Shown one piece after another: positions 51,106 to 61,871 of a stretch of DNA of 64,000 bases. Both the position numbers and the translations under genes were made by a program. Origin of the DNA: Vibrio pacinii DSM 19139 (GTDB lineage: Bacteria; Pseudomonadota; Gammaproteobacteria; Enterobacterales; Vibrionaceae); NCBI RefSeq assembly GCF_000711795.1, contig NZ_JONH01000014.1, positions 62,001 through 126,000 on the forward strand, given 5' to 3'. The notes beneath the pieces were generated by a model. It was not told the DNA's origin. It searched no databases and saw only the letters and a program-made list of their open reading frames with translations. The number at the start of each line of letters is the position of its first letter. The stretch's first letter is position 1.

Positions 51106-53067
51106 CTATTTTTGTAAGTCAATTTGGTAGACCGCAAAGCCGACATCGTCAGTGGCGACGCGCTTCATTGGATATTGGCCTTTTTGCTCGATAAATTGTG
51201 CTGCTTTGTCGCTCGGTGAGGTTTCAAAGCGAATATCGAGAGCCTTATCTGATTGGATCGGTGCAAATGACCAATTGTTATCCGCACTTGGTGTGACTTG
51301 GCCTTTCTCTTGGCTAACACGACTAATGTAAGCTGCGATAACGGAGCGGTTTTCATCTGGTGAGTCGAACGCGACAAAGTCAGAGCCAGTTCCTGGGAAC
51401 TTGTTGCTGTAAGCGCGGTAGTTGTTGGTTGCAATAATGAAGTCTTGCTTGATATCGATAGGTTTACCTTGGTAAGTCAGATCAACAATACGCTCGGCAT
51501 CTTGGTTGATGACTTTACAGTTACCATCGTACTTAGCAGGCTTAGTGACATCAATCTGATAGTTGACTCCATCGATAACATCAAAGTTGTACGTACGGAA
51601 ACCATCCCAATCAATCAGTTGTTGAGGTGCGCTGCTGTTCACGTCAATCTGTTTGAACTGACCTGCGGTGCATTCCAACCACTCTTTGACTTCTTTACCC
51701 GTTACCTTCATCGCCACAAGCGTGTTCGGGTAGAGGTAAAGATCGGCAGCGTTGCGGAAAGTTAACTGACCAGACTCAACTTCGGTAAAGTTACCTGGAT
51801 CATTCTTACGACCGCCCGCTTTAAATGGTGCGGCGGCGGAGAGCACTGGGATATCGGCCAAGTCAGGATCACCCTGAATAAAGCGCTCGACATAATCTTT
51901 TTGCGCTAAGTTAACGATCTGAACCGTTGGATCATCTTGCACCAAGGCCAAGAAGCTGTACATCACATCGTTGGCTTTACCAATCGGTTGATTAACAAAA
52001 TCACGCGTGCCTTTGTGGTCTGCTTCAAGTACTTTTACCATCTCCGCATCGGCGTCAACTAGCGGTTTCTTGGTGGCTTTATCAAAGATTGGGCGTGCTT
52101 GCGATTGGCTCTTAACCACTGTCCATTTGCCGTCTTGCTCTTTAAGCTCAAGATCAATCACACCAACGTGACTACCCCAGCGACCAGGCATGACTGCCGC
52201 GACGCCATTGATAGTGCCTGCTTGGTTGTCGACGCCTTGGATATTATCAAAGCCTTTCCCCGGGAACACCGCGTGGGAATGACCAAAAGCAATCGCATCG
52301 ATGCCATCGACTTCTGCTAGGTAGTAGGTTGAGTTCTCGGCACCCACTTTATGTGGTTCAGAAGCGACTCCAGAGTGTGGGATCGCGACGATAACGTCCG
52401 CCCCCTCTTTTTTCATCTGAGGGACAAGTTCTTCAGCCGTCTCTTTGATGTCTTTTGCAAACACTTTGCCTTCGAGATTTTTCTTATCCCAAACCATGAT
52501 CTGTGGTGGTACAAAGCCGATGTAACCCACTTTGATTTCGTGCTCAGCACCGTCAACGTCTTTGAAGGTGTGTGACTTGATCATGTAAGGCTTGAAGTAG
52601 TGCTCGCCGGTTTTTTTATCGAATACGTTGGCATTGACGTATGGGAAATCTGCGTCATTAAGGGTTTCTGCGAGGAACTCTAAACCGTAATTAAATTCGT
52701 GGTTACCGATGTTACCGACGTCGTAGCTCAATTGGTTCATCGCTTTGTAGACTGGGTGAACTTCGCCAGCTTTGATGCCTTTTGCTGCGATGTAGTCTCC
52801 CATTGGGCTGCCTTGAACCAAGTCACCGTTATCAACCAAGACACTGTTTTCTACTTCAGCACGAGCTTGCTTGACGAGTGTTGCGGCGCGAGTAAGACCG
52901 ATTTTTTGCGATGGTTTGTCTTTGTAGTAGTCGTAATCCATTACGTTGGTGTGAATATCAGTCGTTTCGACAATACGAAGTTTGATCGTATCTGCCATTG
53001 CAGGACCAGCCATGGTCAGCATTGCGCCGAGGATGGCAAGAGACAGAGGTTTCACTGCTACTTTCAT
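51106..53067 (-). CDS. cpdB: periplasmic 2',3'-cyclic-nucleotide 2'-phosphodiesterase/3'-nucleotidase
   Basis: 653 residues. Signal peptide 1-25 (GPAMA). Metallophosphatase domain with [26 protein letters not shown] and GHSHAVFPG, then the 5'-nucleotidase C-terminal domain from about residue 390. Salvages extracellular nucleotides. Own terminator and divergent from cobA. Confidence 0.95.
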   Translation of the reverse strand: MKVAVKPLSLAILGAMLTMAGPAMADTIKLRIVETTDIHTNVMDYDYYKDKPSQKIGLTRAATLVKQARAEVENSVLVDNGDLVQGSPMGDYIAAKGIKAGEVHPVYKAMNQLSYDVGNIGNHEFNYGLEFLAETLNDADFPYVNANVFDKKTGEHYFKPYMIKSHTFKDVDGAEHEIKVGYIGFVPPQIMVWDKKNLEGKVFAKDIKETAEELVPQMKKEGADVIVAIPHSGVASEPHKVGAENSTYYLAEVDGIDAIAFGHSHAVFPGKGFDNIQGVDNQAGTINGVAAVMPGRWGSHVGVIDLELKEQDGKWTVVKSQSQARPIFDKATKKPLVDADAEMVKVLEADHKGTRDFVNQPIGKANDVMYSFLALVQDDPTVQIVNLAQKDYVERFIQGDPDLADIPVLSAAAPFKAGGRKNDPGNFTEVESGQLTFRNAADLYLYPNTLVAMKVTGKEVKEWLECTAGQFKQIDVNSSAPQQLIDWDGFRTYNFDVIDGVNYQIDVTKPAKYDGNCKVINQDAERIVDLTYQGKPIDIKQDFIIATNNYRAYSNKFPGTGSDFVAFDSPDENRSVIAAYISRVSQEKGQVTPSADNNWSFAPIQSDKALDIRFETSPSDKAAQFIEQKGQYPMKRVATDDVGFAVYQIDLQK

Positions 53068-53253
53068 TTTGAGCTCCGATAGCGTTTAGTTAGACGCTGC
53101 ATAATGTAACAAAACTTGATGAAACAATGATTTCACTCAGCGATAAAGTGTGACGTGAAGCGCCGGGCATGAACTGATCTGTCGATAATCTCTCAAAAAC
53201 GCTCAGCGAGAAAATCGTGATGACTTTCCCTTATCATAAAAAGGTATAAAAAA

Positions 53254-53271
53254 TGAAATTTTAGAATTTCA
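53254..53271. promoter_or_regulatory. inverted repeat in the cpdB-cobA divergent region
   Basis: TGAAATT-ttag-AATTTCA, 7-bp perfect arms, 54 bp before the cobA start. Either an operator or hairpin; no regulator is identified. Confidence 0.45.
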
Positions 53272-53324
53272 GGTAATATGTCAAGGGCGCCATAATGCCA
53301 ACATAAACGATGAAGGATGACATT

Positions 53325-54194
53325 ATGGCGAGCAAGGATACGATTTCTCAATTTCCTGTGAGTAATCAGCGTGCACAACGTAGCAATCAAACCGACTTTA
53401 ACGCCATTGGCGCGAGTGTGCTGGCTAAAGGCGAAGTGGCGCTGGTTGGTGCAGGCCCGGGTGATATCGAATTGCTGACCATTAAAGCGATGCGTTTCCT
53501 CCAGCAAGCTGACGTGGTGCTTTATGACTATCTCGTTGCTGATGAGATCATGTCGTTGGTGCCAAGCGATAGCATTTTAGTTTGTGTGGGTAAGCGCGCT
53601 GGCCACCATAGTGTCCCTCAAGAAAAAACCAATCAACTGCTGCTCGATTTTGCTCTACAGGGCTATCGAGTCGTGCGTATCAAGGGTGGCGATCCGTTTA
53701 TCTTTGGTCGCGGCGGTGAAGAGTTAGAAGTCTTGGCTGAAGCCGGCGTCTCTTTTCATGTTGTGCCAGGAATTACCGCAGCGGCAGGGGCGACCGCTTA
53801 CGCTGGTATTCCACTCACTCATCGTGATTACGCCCAATCAGCGATGTTCATTACTGGTCACCTTAAAGCCGAAAGCGATCAAATGGATTGGACAACCCTC
53901 GCTCGTGGTCAGCAAACACTGGTGATCTACATGGGCTTGATGAAGTCGGAATATATTCAAAGCCAGTTGATTGCGCACGGTCGCCGAGTCGATACACCGA
54001 TCGCGATCATTGAGCGCGGCACCCAGCGCCAACAAAAAGTGTTTAAAGGTCAGTTATCTCAACTCGCTGACCTTGCCAAAGACGCTCAATCACCGTCACT
54101 GATTGTGATTGGTGAAGTGGTATCACTGTCGGATAAATTGGCTTGGTTTGAGCCACAGCCGCACGTGAATCCCAAGCAGCGTCAGTCAGCCTAA
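53325..54194 (+). CDS. cobA: uroporphyrinogen-III C-methyltransferase
   Basis: 289 residues from ATG 53325, 7 nt after AAGGA (ATG 53310 lacks such a site). SAM-dependent methylation at C2 and C7 to precorrin-2, leading to siroheme for sulfite reductase. [34 protein letters not shown] and [20 protein letters not shown] are the family motifs. It is a stand-alone SUMT, without the CysG dehydrogenase/chelatase domain. Heads the sulfate activation cluster, consistent with siroheme need. Confidence 0.95.
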   Translation: MASKDTISQFPVSNQRAQRSNQTDFNAIGASVLAKGEVALVGAGPGDIELLTIKAMRFLQQADVVLYDYLVADEIMSLVPSDSILVCVGKRAGHHSVPQEKTNQLLLDFALQGYRVVRIKGGDPFIFGRGGEELEVLAEAGVSFHVVPGITAAAGATAYAGIPLTHRDYAQSAMFITGHLKAESDQMDWTTLARGQQTLVIYMGLMKSEYIQSQLIAHGRRVDTPIAIIERGTQRQQKVFKGQLSQLADLAKDAQSPSLIVIGEVVSLSDKLAWFEPQPHVNPKQRQSA

Positions 54195-54252
54195 CTCACG
54201 CCATTATTTAGATTAGCCACAGGCTCATAGAGCTGTAAAGGAAGCAACTAAC

Positions 54253-55161
54253 ATGGACCAAGAACGTTTAACCCATTTAAAGCAACTCGAAGCGGAGAGT
54301 ATTCACATTATTCGTGAAGTGGCCGCCGAGTTTGATAATCCTGTGATGATGTACTCGATCGGTAAAGACTCATCGGTCATGCTTCATTTGGCGCGTAAAG
54401 CTTTTTACCCAGGCAAGATTCCATTCCCACTACTTCATGTCGATACCGATTGGAAGTTCAAAGAGATGATCGAATTTCGCGATCGTACCGCCAAAAAATA
54501 TGGCTTTGAGCTTTTGGTGCATAAGAACCCAGAAGGTCTTGCGATGGGGTGTAGCCCGTTTACTCATGGTTCATCAAAGCACACTGACATCATGAAAACG
54601 CAAGGCTTAAAGCAGGCGCTAAACAAGTATGGGTTTGATGCTGCCTTTGGTGGTGCGCGACGTGATGAAGAGAAGTCTCGCGCCAAAGAGCGTGTCTACT
54701 CATTTCGCGACAAGAACCATACCTGGGATCCGAAAAACCAACGACCGGAGCTATGGCGCACCTATAACGGTCAGATCAACAAGGGTGAGAGCATCCGAGT
54801 TTTCCCTCTGTCGAATTGGACTGAGCTTGATATCTGGCAATACATCTACCTAGAAAATATTGAAATTGTTCCGCTTTATCTGTCGGACACTCGTCCAGTG
54901 GTTGAGCGCGATGGGATGTTGATCATGGTTGATGATGAACGTATGAAACTCGAACCGGGTGAGCAGATCGAACATAAGAGCGTACGTTTTCGTACCTTGG
55001 GCTGTTATCCACTCACTGGAGCGATTGAATCTGAAGCGAACACGTTAACCGGCATCATCGAAGAGATGTTGGTCGCAACATCGAGTGAACGTCAAGGGCG
55101 AGCGATCGACCACGATCAGTCAGGATCGATGGAGCTGAAAAAGCGTCAAGGTTACTTTTAG
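54253..55161 (+). CDS. cysD: sulfate adenylyltransferase subunit 2
   Basis: 302 residues. PP-loop [10 protein letters not shown] (35-44), with Ile replacing the more usual Gly. Adenylates sulfate to APS with the GTPase CysN. Ends [20 protein letters not shown] as usual. 31 bp before cysN. Confidence 0.96.
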   Translation: MDQERLTHLKQLEAESIHIIREVAAEFDNPVMMYSIGKDSSVMLHLARKAFYPGKIPFPLLHVDTDWKFKEMIEFRDRTAKKYGFELLVHKNPEGLAMGCSPFTHGSSKHTDIMKTQGLKQALNKYGFDAAFGGARRDEEKSRAKERVYSFRDKNHTWDPKNQRPELWRTYNGQINKGESIRVFPLSNWTELDIWQYIYLENIEIVPLYLSDTRPVVERDGMLIMVDDERMKLEPGEQIEHKSVRFRTLGCYPLTGAIESEANTLTGIIEEMLVATSSERQGRAIDHDQSGSMELKKRQGYF

Positions 55162-55192
55162 GGCCATTGGCCTATAGATCTAAGGAAAGAAA

Positions 55193-56620
55193 ATGAATAG
55201 CGCAGTTGAAGCTCAACTTGAAGAGCTTGGTATCGAAGGATACCTCACACAGCACCAGTACAAGTCAATGCTTAGATTCTTAACTTGTGGCTCGGTTGAT
55301 GATGGTAAAAGTACTCTAATTGGTCGTTTATTACATGACTCAAAACAGATTTATGAAGATCAGTTAGCGGCGGTTCACAATGATAGCCAGCGTGTTGGTA
55401 CGACTGGGGAGCGTCCTGATTTAGCACTGCTGGTTGATGGACTACAGGCTGAACGCGAACAGGGTATCACCATTGATGTGGCGTACCGTTACTTCTCGAC
55501 CCAAAAGCGTAAGTTTATTATTGCGGATACTCCAGGGCATGAGCAGTACACGCGTAATATGGCAACAGGTGCGTCTACCTGTGATCTGGCTGTGATCTTA
55601 ATTGATGCCCGTAAAGGTGTGCTCGATCAAACGCGTCGTCACTCCTTCATCTCGAACTTGCTTGGTCTGAAGCACTTTGTGGTTGCGGTCAACAAGATGG
55701 ATTTGGTCGACTACTCACAAAGCCGTTTTGAACAGATTCGCGATGAGTATCTTGAGTTCTCAAAAAACCTTCATGGAGAGATCAACATTCAGATCTTGCC
55801 ATTGTCAGCGCTAGAAGGGGATAACGTCGTCGAACCAAGCTCGAACATGAGCTGGTTTGAAGGGCCGCCTTTGTTAGAGATCTTAGAAAACATTGATGTC
55901 GACTACGAGAAAAAAGTCGGTGATTTCCGCTTCCCTGTGCAATACGTTAATCGACCAAATCTCGATTTCCGTGGCTTTGCTGGCACGATTGCGTCAGGCA
56001 GTGTCAAAGTCGGTGATGCGGTTAAAGCCTTACCTTCTGGCAAAGCATCAAAAGTGGCGCGAATTGTTACTTTTGATGGTGACCTTGACCAAGCCCAAGC
56101 TGGCCTTGCGGTGACGCTGACACTCGAAGATGAAATTGATATCAGTCGCGGTGATTTGATTGTGCTTGAAAATGCCAGTGTTGAGTCAAGTAATCATCTA
56201 CTTGCGGATGTGGTATGGATGACTGAGCAACCACTGCAACCTGGCCGTGAGTATGACATCAAGTTAGCCGGTAAGAAGACGGTTGGTCGAGTGGAAGCGA
56301 TTCGCCACCAGTACGATATTAACAACCTCTCGACACATAGCGCAGCCGAGCTGCCACTTAATGGTATTGGTCTGTGTGAGTGGACGCTAACCGAATCTGT
56401 GGCTCTAGATGACTACTTGGCTTGCCAAGACACGGGCGGCTTTATCATTATCGATCGCTTAACTAATGTGACGGTTGGCGCTGGGCTAGTACGTGAAAGT
56501 CTGTCTCAGGTTGAACAAAAAGCGACAGATATCTCGGCGTTTGAACTAGAGCTCAATGCCCTAGTGCGCAAACATTTCCCACACTGGGAAAGCAAAGATA
56601 TTAGCCAGCTACTGAAATAG
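55193..56620 (+). CDS. cysN: sulfate adenylyltransferase subunit 1 (GTPase)
   Basis: 475 residues. EF-Tu-like: G1 GSVDDGKST (33-41), [11 protein letters not shown] and NKMD, followed by two beta-barrel domains. Couples GTP hydrolysis to APS synthesis by CysD. No C-terminal CysC domain, in line with a separate cysC downstream. Confidence 0.96.
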   Translation: MNSAVEAQLEELGIEGYLTQHQYKSMLRFLTCGSVDDGKSTLIGRLLHDSKQIYEDQLAAVHNDSQRVGTTGERPDLALLVDGLQAEREQGITIDVAYRYFSTQKRKFIIADTPGHEQYTRNMATGASTCDLAVILIDARKGVLDQTRRHSFISNLLGLKHFVVAVNKMDLVDYSQSRFEQIRDEYLEFSKNLHGEINIQILPLSALEGDNVVEPSSNMSWFEGPPLLEILENIDVDYEKKVGDFRFPVQYVNRPNLDFRGFAGTIASGSVKVGDAVKALPSGKASKVARIVTFDGDLDQAQAGLAVTLTLEDEIDISRGDLIVLENASVESSNHLLADVVWMTEQPLQPGREYDIKLAGKKTVGRVEAIRHQYDINNLSTHSAAELPLNGIGLCEWTLTESVALDDYLACQDTGGFIIIDRLTNVTVGAGLVRESLSQVEQKATDISAFELELNALVRKHFPHWESKDISQLLK

Positions 56621-56644
56621 TCCGCGAAGGCGATAGGGAAGTAT

Positions 56645-58369
56645 ATGTGGCAACAAGGTTTAGTATTGGCAATGTTACTGGGGATCGTGACTTGCTTATT
56701 GACCACGCGAATCAAACCCAGTTTTATTTTTGCAGGCGCGGCGTTTATCGCTTTTCTTGCCGGGATGATTGAGCTGGGTGATGTTGCCACTAACTTCACT
56801 AACTCGTCGTTATTGACCTTGGTGCTGCTGATCTTAGCGTCAGCCGCGTTAGAGAAAACCCGCTTGATCAGTTGGGTAAGCCGATCATTGTCGAACGGTT
56901 GTTTAGGGATTGCGGTCGCGAAATTAGGTCTCTCGACGGCGTTACTGTCTTCATTTACAAACAATACCGCGGTTGTGGTGTCATTGATTGGCGCCATCAA
57001 ACGTAATCAACAACATGCGCCATCGCGCTTATTGATCCCGCTCTCATATGCGGCGATCTTAGGTGGCACGCTAACGTTGATCGGCACCTCAACCAACTTG
57101 ATCATCAATAGTTTTGTTGAAGATGCTGGACTGCCGAGTTTGGGTTTTTTTGCTCCGACGATGATCGGTCTGTCGGTACTGTTTGGTGGGCTGTTGGTTT
57201 TGATTCCACTGAGCTACCTGCTGCCTAATTACGACGATAATAGCCAAGATGATTTGCCTTACTTTCTTGAAGCTCGAGTTGAACCGGGGTCGCCTCTGGT
57301 GGGGCGCAGCATTAGCGAAAACAATCTGCGTGCGCTGCGTAAGCTCTTTTTAGCTGAAGTGGTGCGTGATGGACAATCACTCCCGTCGGTTGACCCAGAC
57401 TTTGTCTTGCAAGCGCGCGATCGCTTACTGTTTTGTGGTGATATTGAAAGCGTCGCGACTCTCCAAGAGATCCAAGGCTTAACCTTATTTGGTCAGCACC
57501 ATCTTAATGGTCAAGGGTTTGTCGAAGTGGTGGTCAGCTCATCGGCAAGTTTCTGTAATAAGACTTTAAAGTCGAGCCATTTTCGCGATCGTTTTGATGC
57601 CGTTGTTGTTGCGATTCGCCGAGGTCATGAACGTTTGCAAGGTGGCCTTGGCAATATCACCCTCAATGCGGGAGATACTTTAGTCGTCGTGCCGGGTAAA
57701 CGCTTTGAGCAAGAGCGCCAAGCGCATCGTAAAGAGTTTGTGCAAATTAACGACCTAGATTCGAGCGCTCGCCTTGATACCACTAAATCGGCTCTAGTAT
57801 TGACGGGCTTTTCGGTGGTGATTGCCTTAGCACTGCTTGAATTTGTTCCGCTGATTAAAGGCTTGTCGGTATTTTTACTTGCGGCACTGCTGTGCGGAGT
57901 GATTCAACTTGGTGAACTGCGTCGTCGTTTTCCGGTGGATATCGTCGTTATTGTCGGCTCAGCACTGTCGATTGCTCAATTAATGTTGTCGTCTGGTCTG
58001 TCGGTCAGTTTAGGACAAATGTTTATCGAAGCGTTTAACGGCTGGGGGGTCTTTGGCGCCTTGGTTGCCACTTACCTGCTCACCTTGATTTTGACCGAGC
58101 TTGTCACCAATAATGCCGCCGCGGCACTTGCGTTCCCTATTGGCTATAGTATGGCGCTAGGGTATGGCGTTGATCCTATGCCTTTTATTATGGCTGTGTT
58201 GTTTGGTGCTAGTGCTAGCTTTATTTCGCCTTATGGCTATCAAACCAATCTGCTGGTGTACAGCGTTGGCAATTACACATTAACCGATTATGTTCGAGTT
58301 GGAATTCCCATTTCTATCGTTTACTCCGCTTTGGTGTTGACGCTAATTCCACTCTTTTTCCCGTTTTAA
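56645..58369 (+). CDS. SLC13-family permease with two RCK_C domains, probable sulfate transporter
   Basis: 574 residues. N-terminal membrane block (about 1-190), two RCK_C/TrkA_C domains (about 210-290 and 295-365: VEPGSPLVGRSISENNLRAL, LNAGDTLVVVPGKRFE), C-terminal membrane block (about 380-574). Conserved NNTAVVVSLIGAI and TSTNLIINSFV, TELVTNNAAAALAFPIGYSM. Sitting between cysN and cysC strongly suggests sulfate uptake, though the family also transports carboxylates. Spaced 24 and 12 bp from its neighbours, so the same operon. Confidence 0.88.
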   Translation: MWQQGLVLAMLLGIVTCLLTTRIKPSFIFAGAAFIAFLAGMIELGDVATNFTNSSLLTLVLLILASAALEKTRLISWVSRSLSNGCLGIAVAKLGLSTALLSSFTNNTAVVVSLIGAIKRNQQHAPSRLLIPLSYAAILGGTLTLIGTSTNLIINSFVEDAGLPSLGFFAPTMIGLSVLFGGLLVLIPLSYLLPNYDDNSQDDLPYFLEARVEPGSPLVGRSISENNLRALRKLFLAEVVRDGQSLPSVDPDFVLQARDRLLFCGDIESVATLQEIQGLTLFGQHHLNGQGFVEVVVSSSASFCNKTLKSSHFRDRFDAVVVAIRRGHERLQGGLGNITLNAGDTLVVVPGKRFEQERQAHRKEFVQINDLDSSARLDTTKSALVLTGFSVVIALALLEFVPLIKGLSVFLLAALLCGVIQLGELRRRFPVDIVVIVGSALSIAQLMLSSGLSVSLGQMFIEAFNGWGVFGALVATYLLTLILTELVTNNAAAALAFPIGYSMALGYGVDPMPFIMAVLFGASASFISPYGYQTNLLVYSVGNYTLTDYVRVGIPISIVYSALVLTLIPLFFPF

Positions 58370-58381
58370 AAGGACTGAACT

Positions 58382-58999
58382 ATGACTGCGGAAACGCCAA
58401 GCAAAGATGAAAACATCGTGTGGCATCAGCACGCTATCGATAAAAACTTTCGTGCTGGCTTAAAACAGCAAAAACCAGTCGTGCTGTGGTTTACTGGCTT
58501 ATCTGGGGCGGGGAAATCCACCATAGCCGGCGCACTTGAAGCGCGTTTAGCCGAGCTTGGCCATCATACTTACCTGCTTGATGGTGACAATGTGCGCCAT
58601 GGTCTATGCAGTGACTTAGGGTTTTCCGAGCAAGACCGACGAGAGAATATTCGCCGTATCGGAGAGCTAGCTAAGTTGATGGCTGATGCGGGCTTAATTG
58701 TGCTATCTGCGTTTATCTCACCACATCGCAACGAACGACAGATGGTGCGTGACATGCTGGCTGACGATGAGTTTATGGAAGTGTTCGTTAACACCTCATT
58801 AGCGGTGTGCGAACAGCGCGACCCGAAAGGTTTGTATAAGAAAGCCCGTTCAGGCGAGATCACTAACTTCACTGGCATTGACTCAGAATATCAAGCGCCA
58901 CTTAATCCAGAGATTGACTTGCTAGCGGGAGAAAAGTCGATTGATGCGCTGGTGGAAGATTGTCTGCAAGTGCTCCGCGAGAGAAGCGTCATCGCCTAA
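58382..58999 (+). CDS. cysC: adenylylsulfate kinase
   Basis: 205 residues. Walker [10 protein letters not shown] (39-47), then DGDNVRHGL and [18 protein letters not shown]. Phosphorylates APS to PAPS. End of the cobA-cysDN-SLC13-cysC group; a terminator follows. Confidence 0.96.
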   Translation: MTAETPSKDENIVWHQHAIDKNFRAGLKQQKPVVLWFTGLSGAGKSTIAGALEARLAELGHHTYLLDGDNVRHGLCSDLGFSEQDRRENIRRIGELAKLMADAGLIVLSAFISPHRNERQMVRDMLADDEFMEVFVNTSLAVCEQRDPKGLYKKARSGEITNFTGIDSEYQAPLNPEIDLLAGEKSIDALVEDCLQVLRERSVIA

Positions 59000-59004
59000 A
59001 ACGC

Positions 59005-59032
59005 AAAAACGCTTCCATTGGAAGCGTTTTTA
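59005..59032. terminator. bidirectional terminator between cysC and cheX
   Basis: AAAACGCTTCC-att-GGAAGCGTTTT, 11-bp stem with A- and T-flanks, so it serves both convergent genes. Confidence 0.92.
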
Positions 59033-59047
59033 GTGTCTGGTTCGAGT

Positions 59048-59509
59048 TTACTCGAAACAGATCTCGATGAAGGCGTTACCCCATTGAGAAGTGAAAGGCA
59101 TGATAATAATCGAACCTTCACATTTATGACGAATCGTGTGGCCTTTACCTGATACCACTACAGGTGTGGCCATATCAAAATCAAAACCACTTTCTGCAAG
59201 GATTCGTTTGGCTCCGCCTGTCACCATATTGGTGATTTCGCCCACCATGTCGGTCACTTCATCATTCAAACCGTTAGGTCTTTCACCCAGCATGTTTTGC
59301 ATGATTTCCAATGCCAGACTTTCATCAAATGTAATAGACATAGAGCCGCGGCTTTGAGTGCCAACCATCCCTATTAAACCTGATACGTCACCGCGTGCAA
59401 TTTCATCTTTCTTCACACGAGGCTTCTGTGGCTTCAATTCCAGTGAGGCCATCGTTTTTAATACGTTCATCAATGAAGCTAAAAACGGGTTTACAAATTC
59501 AGCGCGCAT
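59048..59509 (-). CDS. cheX: CheX-family chemotaxis phosphatase
   Basis: 153 residues, CheX/CheC fold. The catalytic pair of the family ExxN is visible as Glu and Asn in MVGEITNMVTGGAKRIL (about residue 88-104). Likely dephosphorylates CheY-P or a related receiver. Stands alone next to zur, outside any chemotaxis operon. Confidence 0.85.
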   Translation of the reverse strand: MRAEFVNPFLASLMNVLKTMASLELKPQKPRVKKDEIARGDVSGLIGMVGTQSRGSMSITFDESLALEIMQNMLGERPNGLNDEVTDMVGEITNMVTGGAKRILAESGFDFDMATPVVVSGKGHTIRHKCEGSIIIMPFTSQWGNAFIEICFE

Positions 59510-59526
59510 AATCTTCTTCTATATCT

Positions 59527-59988
59527 TTATTTCATTTCAGTCGAACAGGACTGGCAAATACCATGTGATTCAATTACATGATTATTGGGTGTAAAGCCAT
59601 GAGCTTGAGCATTTTCTGCTAGTAAGGCTATCAAACTATCATCTTGTAGTTCAATAACGTTGCTGCATTTATCACAAATCAGCAAGTGCGAATAATGTTT
59701 GTGTGCGTTACAAGAGCCACACTGGATATAACTGTTGGTTGACTCCACTCTGTGAATAAAACCTTGCTCAAGCAAAAAGTCCAAAGCGCGATACACGGTT
59801 GGCGGTTTTGCTTGAGGTTCACTCAACTTGAGCTCTTCCAACAGTTCATAGGCACTTGAGGCTTTAGGGCTAGCACAAATAAGTTCAAATACTCGTTTGC
59901 GCTGAGTGGTTAACCTAACCCCTCTTGTTGTGCATATCTCTTCAACTTGTTTTACTAACTGTTGATCCAAACTTGTCACCGTTACCAT
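59527..59988 (-). CDS. zur: zinc uptake regulator Zur
   Basis: 153 residues, Fur family. Winged helix with RGVRLTTQRKRVFELI and KPPTVYRALDFLLEQGFIHR; structural zinc CGSCNAH...CDKC and a C-terminal CQSC; regulatory ligands HKHYSHLLICD. The CxxC and His-rich pattern with HVIESHGIC separates Zur from Fur. 17 bp before cheX, so the two are probably one transcript. Confidence 0.92.
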   Translation of the reverse strand: MVTVTSLDQQLVKQVEEICTTRGVRLTTQRKRVFELICASPKASSAYELLEELKLSEPQAKPPTVYRALDFLLEQGFIHRVESTNSYIQCGSCNAHKHYSHLLICDKCSNVIELQDDSLIALLAENAQAHGFTPNNHVIESHGICQSCSTEMK

Positions 59989-60279
59989 TGGACATTTCTA
60001 ATAATATACCATTTATCGAGGTTTATCGTCGCTCGGTAGGCAAATTCTGACAACCGCGTCAGTATGTTACTCTGTATGCAATCGACATACCTAAGTCGGT
60101 TGAAGAGCCATAAGTTACCTTATCTACAATCAAAACGATACCAACAAGCATGGATTACACGTATCTCATCGCGAAACCTGCGCTCTAAAGCATCGCAACA
60201 GATGCTATCTAGTCCTTAAGTTTAGTTAAACAGTAAAAGAGCCATTAAGCCTCAAGCGTCGATGTGGGCGAGATTTGTC

Positions 60280-60308
60280 CTGAATCTTTCACTATTGCGG
60301 TGTATAAT
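60280..60308 (+). promoter_or_regulatory. dusA promoter
   Basis: CTGAAT (60280-60285), 17-bp spacer, consensus TATAAT (60303-60308) preceded by TG. Leader of about 65-70 nt before the dusA start. Confidence 0.6.
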
Positions 60309-60319
60309 CGCGCGATTAT
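60304..60319. repeat. 16-bp perfect palindrome over the dusA -10
   Basis: ATAATCGCGCGATTAT, self-complementary, overlaps the -10 hexamer and start region and is followed by six T. Could be an operator, or a start-proximal hairpin with terminator form. Confidence 0.6.
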
Positions 60320-60383
60320 TTTTTGATACCGCGCACGCTATATAAATTTTAACGAGCGGTACTGACTGTGTAGAGGTAGCTTG

Positions 60384-61388
60384 GTGTCTAACACTGAATC
60401 TAAACAACCATTTCCGATGCAGCGCTTTTCCATTGCCCCGATGCTCGATTGGACCGACCGTCATTGTCGATACTTTCATCGCTTGCTGACCAGCGAAACT
60501 TTGTTGTATACCGAGATGGTCACAACCGGTGCGATCATCCACGGTAAAGGTGATTTTCTCGCTTATAACCAAGAAGAGCATCCCGTGGCGTTGCAGCTTG
60601 GTGGTTCAAACCCTCAAGACTTGGCAACCTGTGCCAAACTTGCCGCTGAACGTGGTTACGACGAAATTAACCTTAATGTCGGTTGCCCGTCTGACCGAGT
60701 GCAAAATGGTCGCTTTGGTGCATGCTTGATGGCAGACCCTAAACTGGTGGCGGAGTGCGTTGCTGCGATGCGTGAAGTGGTTGATGTGCCGGTGACGGTT
60801 AAAACCCGTATTGGTATTGATGACCAAGACTCCTACGAGTTTTTAACTGACTTTGTTTCTATCGTTTCAGAACAGGGTGGTTGCGATCAGTTTACGATTC
60901 ATGCGCGTAAAGCGTGGTTATCCGGACTAAGCCCGAAAGAGAACCGCGAAATTCCGCCGTTGGATTATCCGCGTGCCTATCAGTTGAAGAAAGACTTCTC
61001 TCACCTGACGATTGCGGTCAATGGCGGCGTGAAAACATTAGCCGATACTCAAGCGCACTTAGAGCATTTAGATGGTGTTATGGTTGGCCGTGAAGCATAT
61101 CAAAATCCATACATCTTATCGGAAGTGGATCAGTTGATCTTTGGCTTAGATAAACCCGTCAAGAAGCGCCGCCAAGTGGTGGAAGAGATGTATCCATACA
61201 TCGAACAACAACTGACTCAAGGTGCTTATCTTGGCCACATTACTCGCCATATGTTGGGACTGTTCCAAAACATGCCGGGTGCGCGCCAATGGCGTCGTTA
61301 CATTAGTGAAAACGCACACAAACCGGGGTCGGGTATTGAAGTGGTTCAAACGGCACTGGCGAAGATCCCGCAACAGTTAGATGTGTAA
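60384..61388 (+). CDS. dusA: tRNA-dihydrouridine(20/20a) synthase
   Basis: 334 residues from GTG 60384, 6 nt after AGAGG; TTG 60381 and ATG 60417 are alternatives. FMN-dependent TIM barrel with [16 protein letters not shown], the catalytic Cys101 in NVGCPSDRV, and [13 protein letters not shown]. Reduces U20/U20a in tRNA D-loops. Confidence 0.93.
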   Translation: MSNTESKQPFPMQRFSIAPMLDWTDRHCRYFHRLLTSETLLYTEMVTTGAIIHGKGDFLAYNQEEHPVALQLGGSNPQDLATCAKLAAERGYDEINLNVGCPSDRVQNGRFGACLMADPKLVAECVAAMREVVDVPVTVKTRIGIDDQDSYEFLTDFVSIVSEQGGCDQFTIHARKAWLSGLSPKENREIPPLDYPRAYQLKKDFSHLTIAVNGGVKTLADTQAHLEHLDGVMVGREAYQNPYILSEVDQLIFGLDKPVKKRRQVVEEMYPYIEQQLTQGAYLGHITRHMLGLFQNMPGARQWRRYISENAHKPGSGIEVVQTALAKIPQQLDV

Positions 61389-61414
61389 AAAATACCTACG
61401 TAGTGAGTATTTTT
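61388..61414 (+). repeat. hairpin just after dusA
   Basis: AAAAATAC / GTATTTTT arms (61388-61395 and 61407-61414) around an inner CTACGTAG palindrome (61396-61403). T-rich right arm, so it can act as a first, weak terminator. Confidence 0.6.
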
Positions 61415-61434
61415 GACCACTCAGAATGGTTATT

Positions 61435-61464
61435 AAGAGCACCTTTTGTTAGTGCTCTTTTTTT
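61435..61464 (+). terminator. dusA terminator
   Basis: AAGAGCAC (61435-61442) pairs with GTGCTCTT (61452-61459), followed by Ts. Confidence 0.9.
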
Positions 61465-61500
61465 ATTGTTACTTTTCAGTATCTTGAAGATTCCTCTAAG

Positions 61501-61517
61501 TTGGCACATATCCTGAT
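61501..61517 (+). promoter_or_regulatory. sigma-54-like promoter of pspG
   Basis: TTGGCAC, then the correct spacing to CTGAT at the -12 position (10 nt between GG and GA; consensus has GC). One deviation at -12. pspG of E. coli is sigma-54/PspF-driven, so the location supports the call. Confidence 0.55.
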
Positions 61518-61545
61518 ATAAGTTAATCAAACAAAGGAGAATCAT

Positions 61546-61755
61546 ATGTTTGAATTGATCTTTATATTGGTATTTGGCGCAACCTTGTTAGTAACAGGGG
61601 TTACCATGGTGACCGTGATTGCTGGCGTTGCATTTTCTCTAGTTGTGATGGTGCTACTCGGAATGCTCAGTGTGGCACTCAAGTTGTTGCCGTGGTTGAT
61701 TGTTATCGCTATCGGTATTTGGTTTTTCAAGAACCATGTTGCCCAATCAAGGTAG
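61546..61755 (+). CDS. pspG: envelope stress protein PspG
   Basis: 69 residues with two membrane helices (ELIFILVFGATLLVTGV and LLPWLIVIAIGIWFF) and the GMLSVALKLLPWL core of PspG. Inner membrane effector of the phage-shock response. The family is usually about 80 residues, so the C-terminus is slightly short. A GGAG site 6-7 nt upstream. Not linked to pspABC here. Confidence 0.85.
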   Translation: MFELIFILVFGATLLVTGVTMVTVIAGVAFSLVVMVLLGMLSVALKLLPWLIVIAIGIWFFKNHVAQSR

Positions 61756-61871
61756 ATAAAAACGTACGAGCTAACGTAATGACTATGATAGAATTGTGAC
61801 CAAATCGTATCTATCCGTCTTTAGCGTCGCGGGGTTTGCGGCGCTGATACACTACTTGGAGAATCTATCTG

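Larger units (their letters stand above)
59989..60383. other. intergenic region between zur and dusA
   Basis: 395 bp, promoter space for the leftward zur and rightward dusA genes. Contains the dusA promoter and an overlapping palindrome (separate entries). No other repeat or small gene is supported. Confidence 0.55.
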
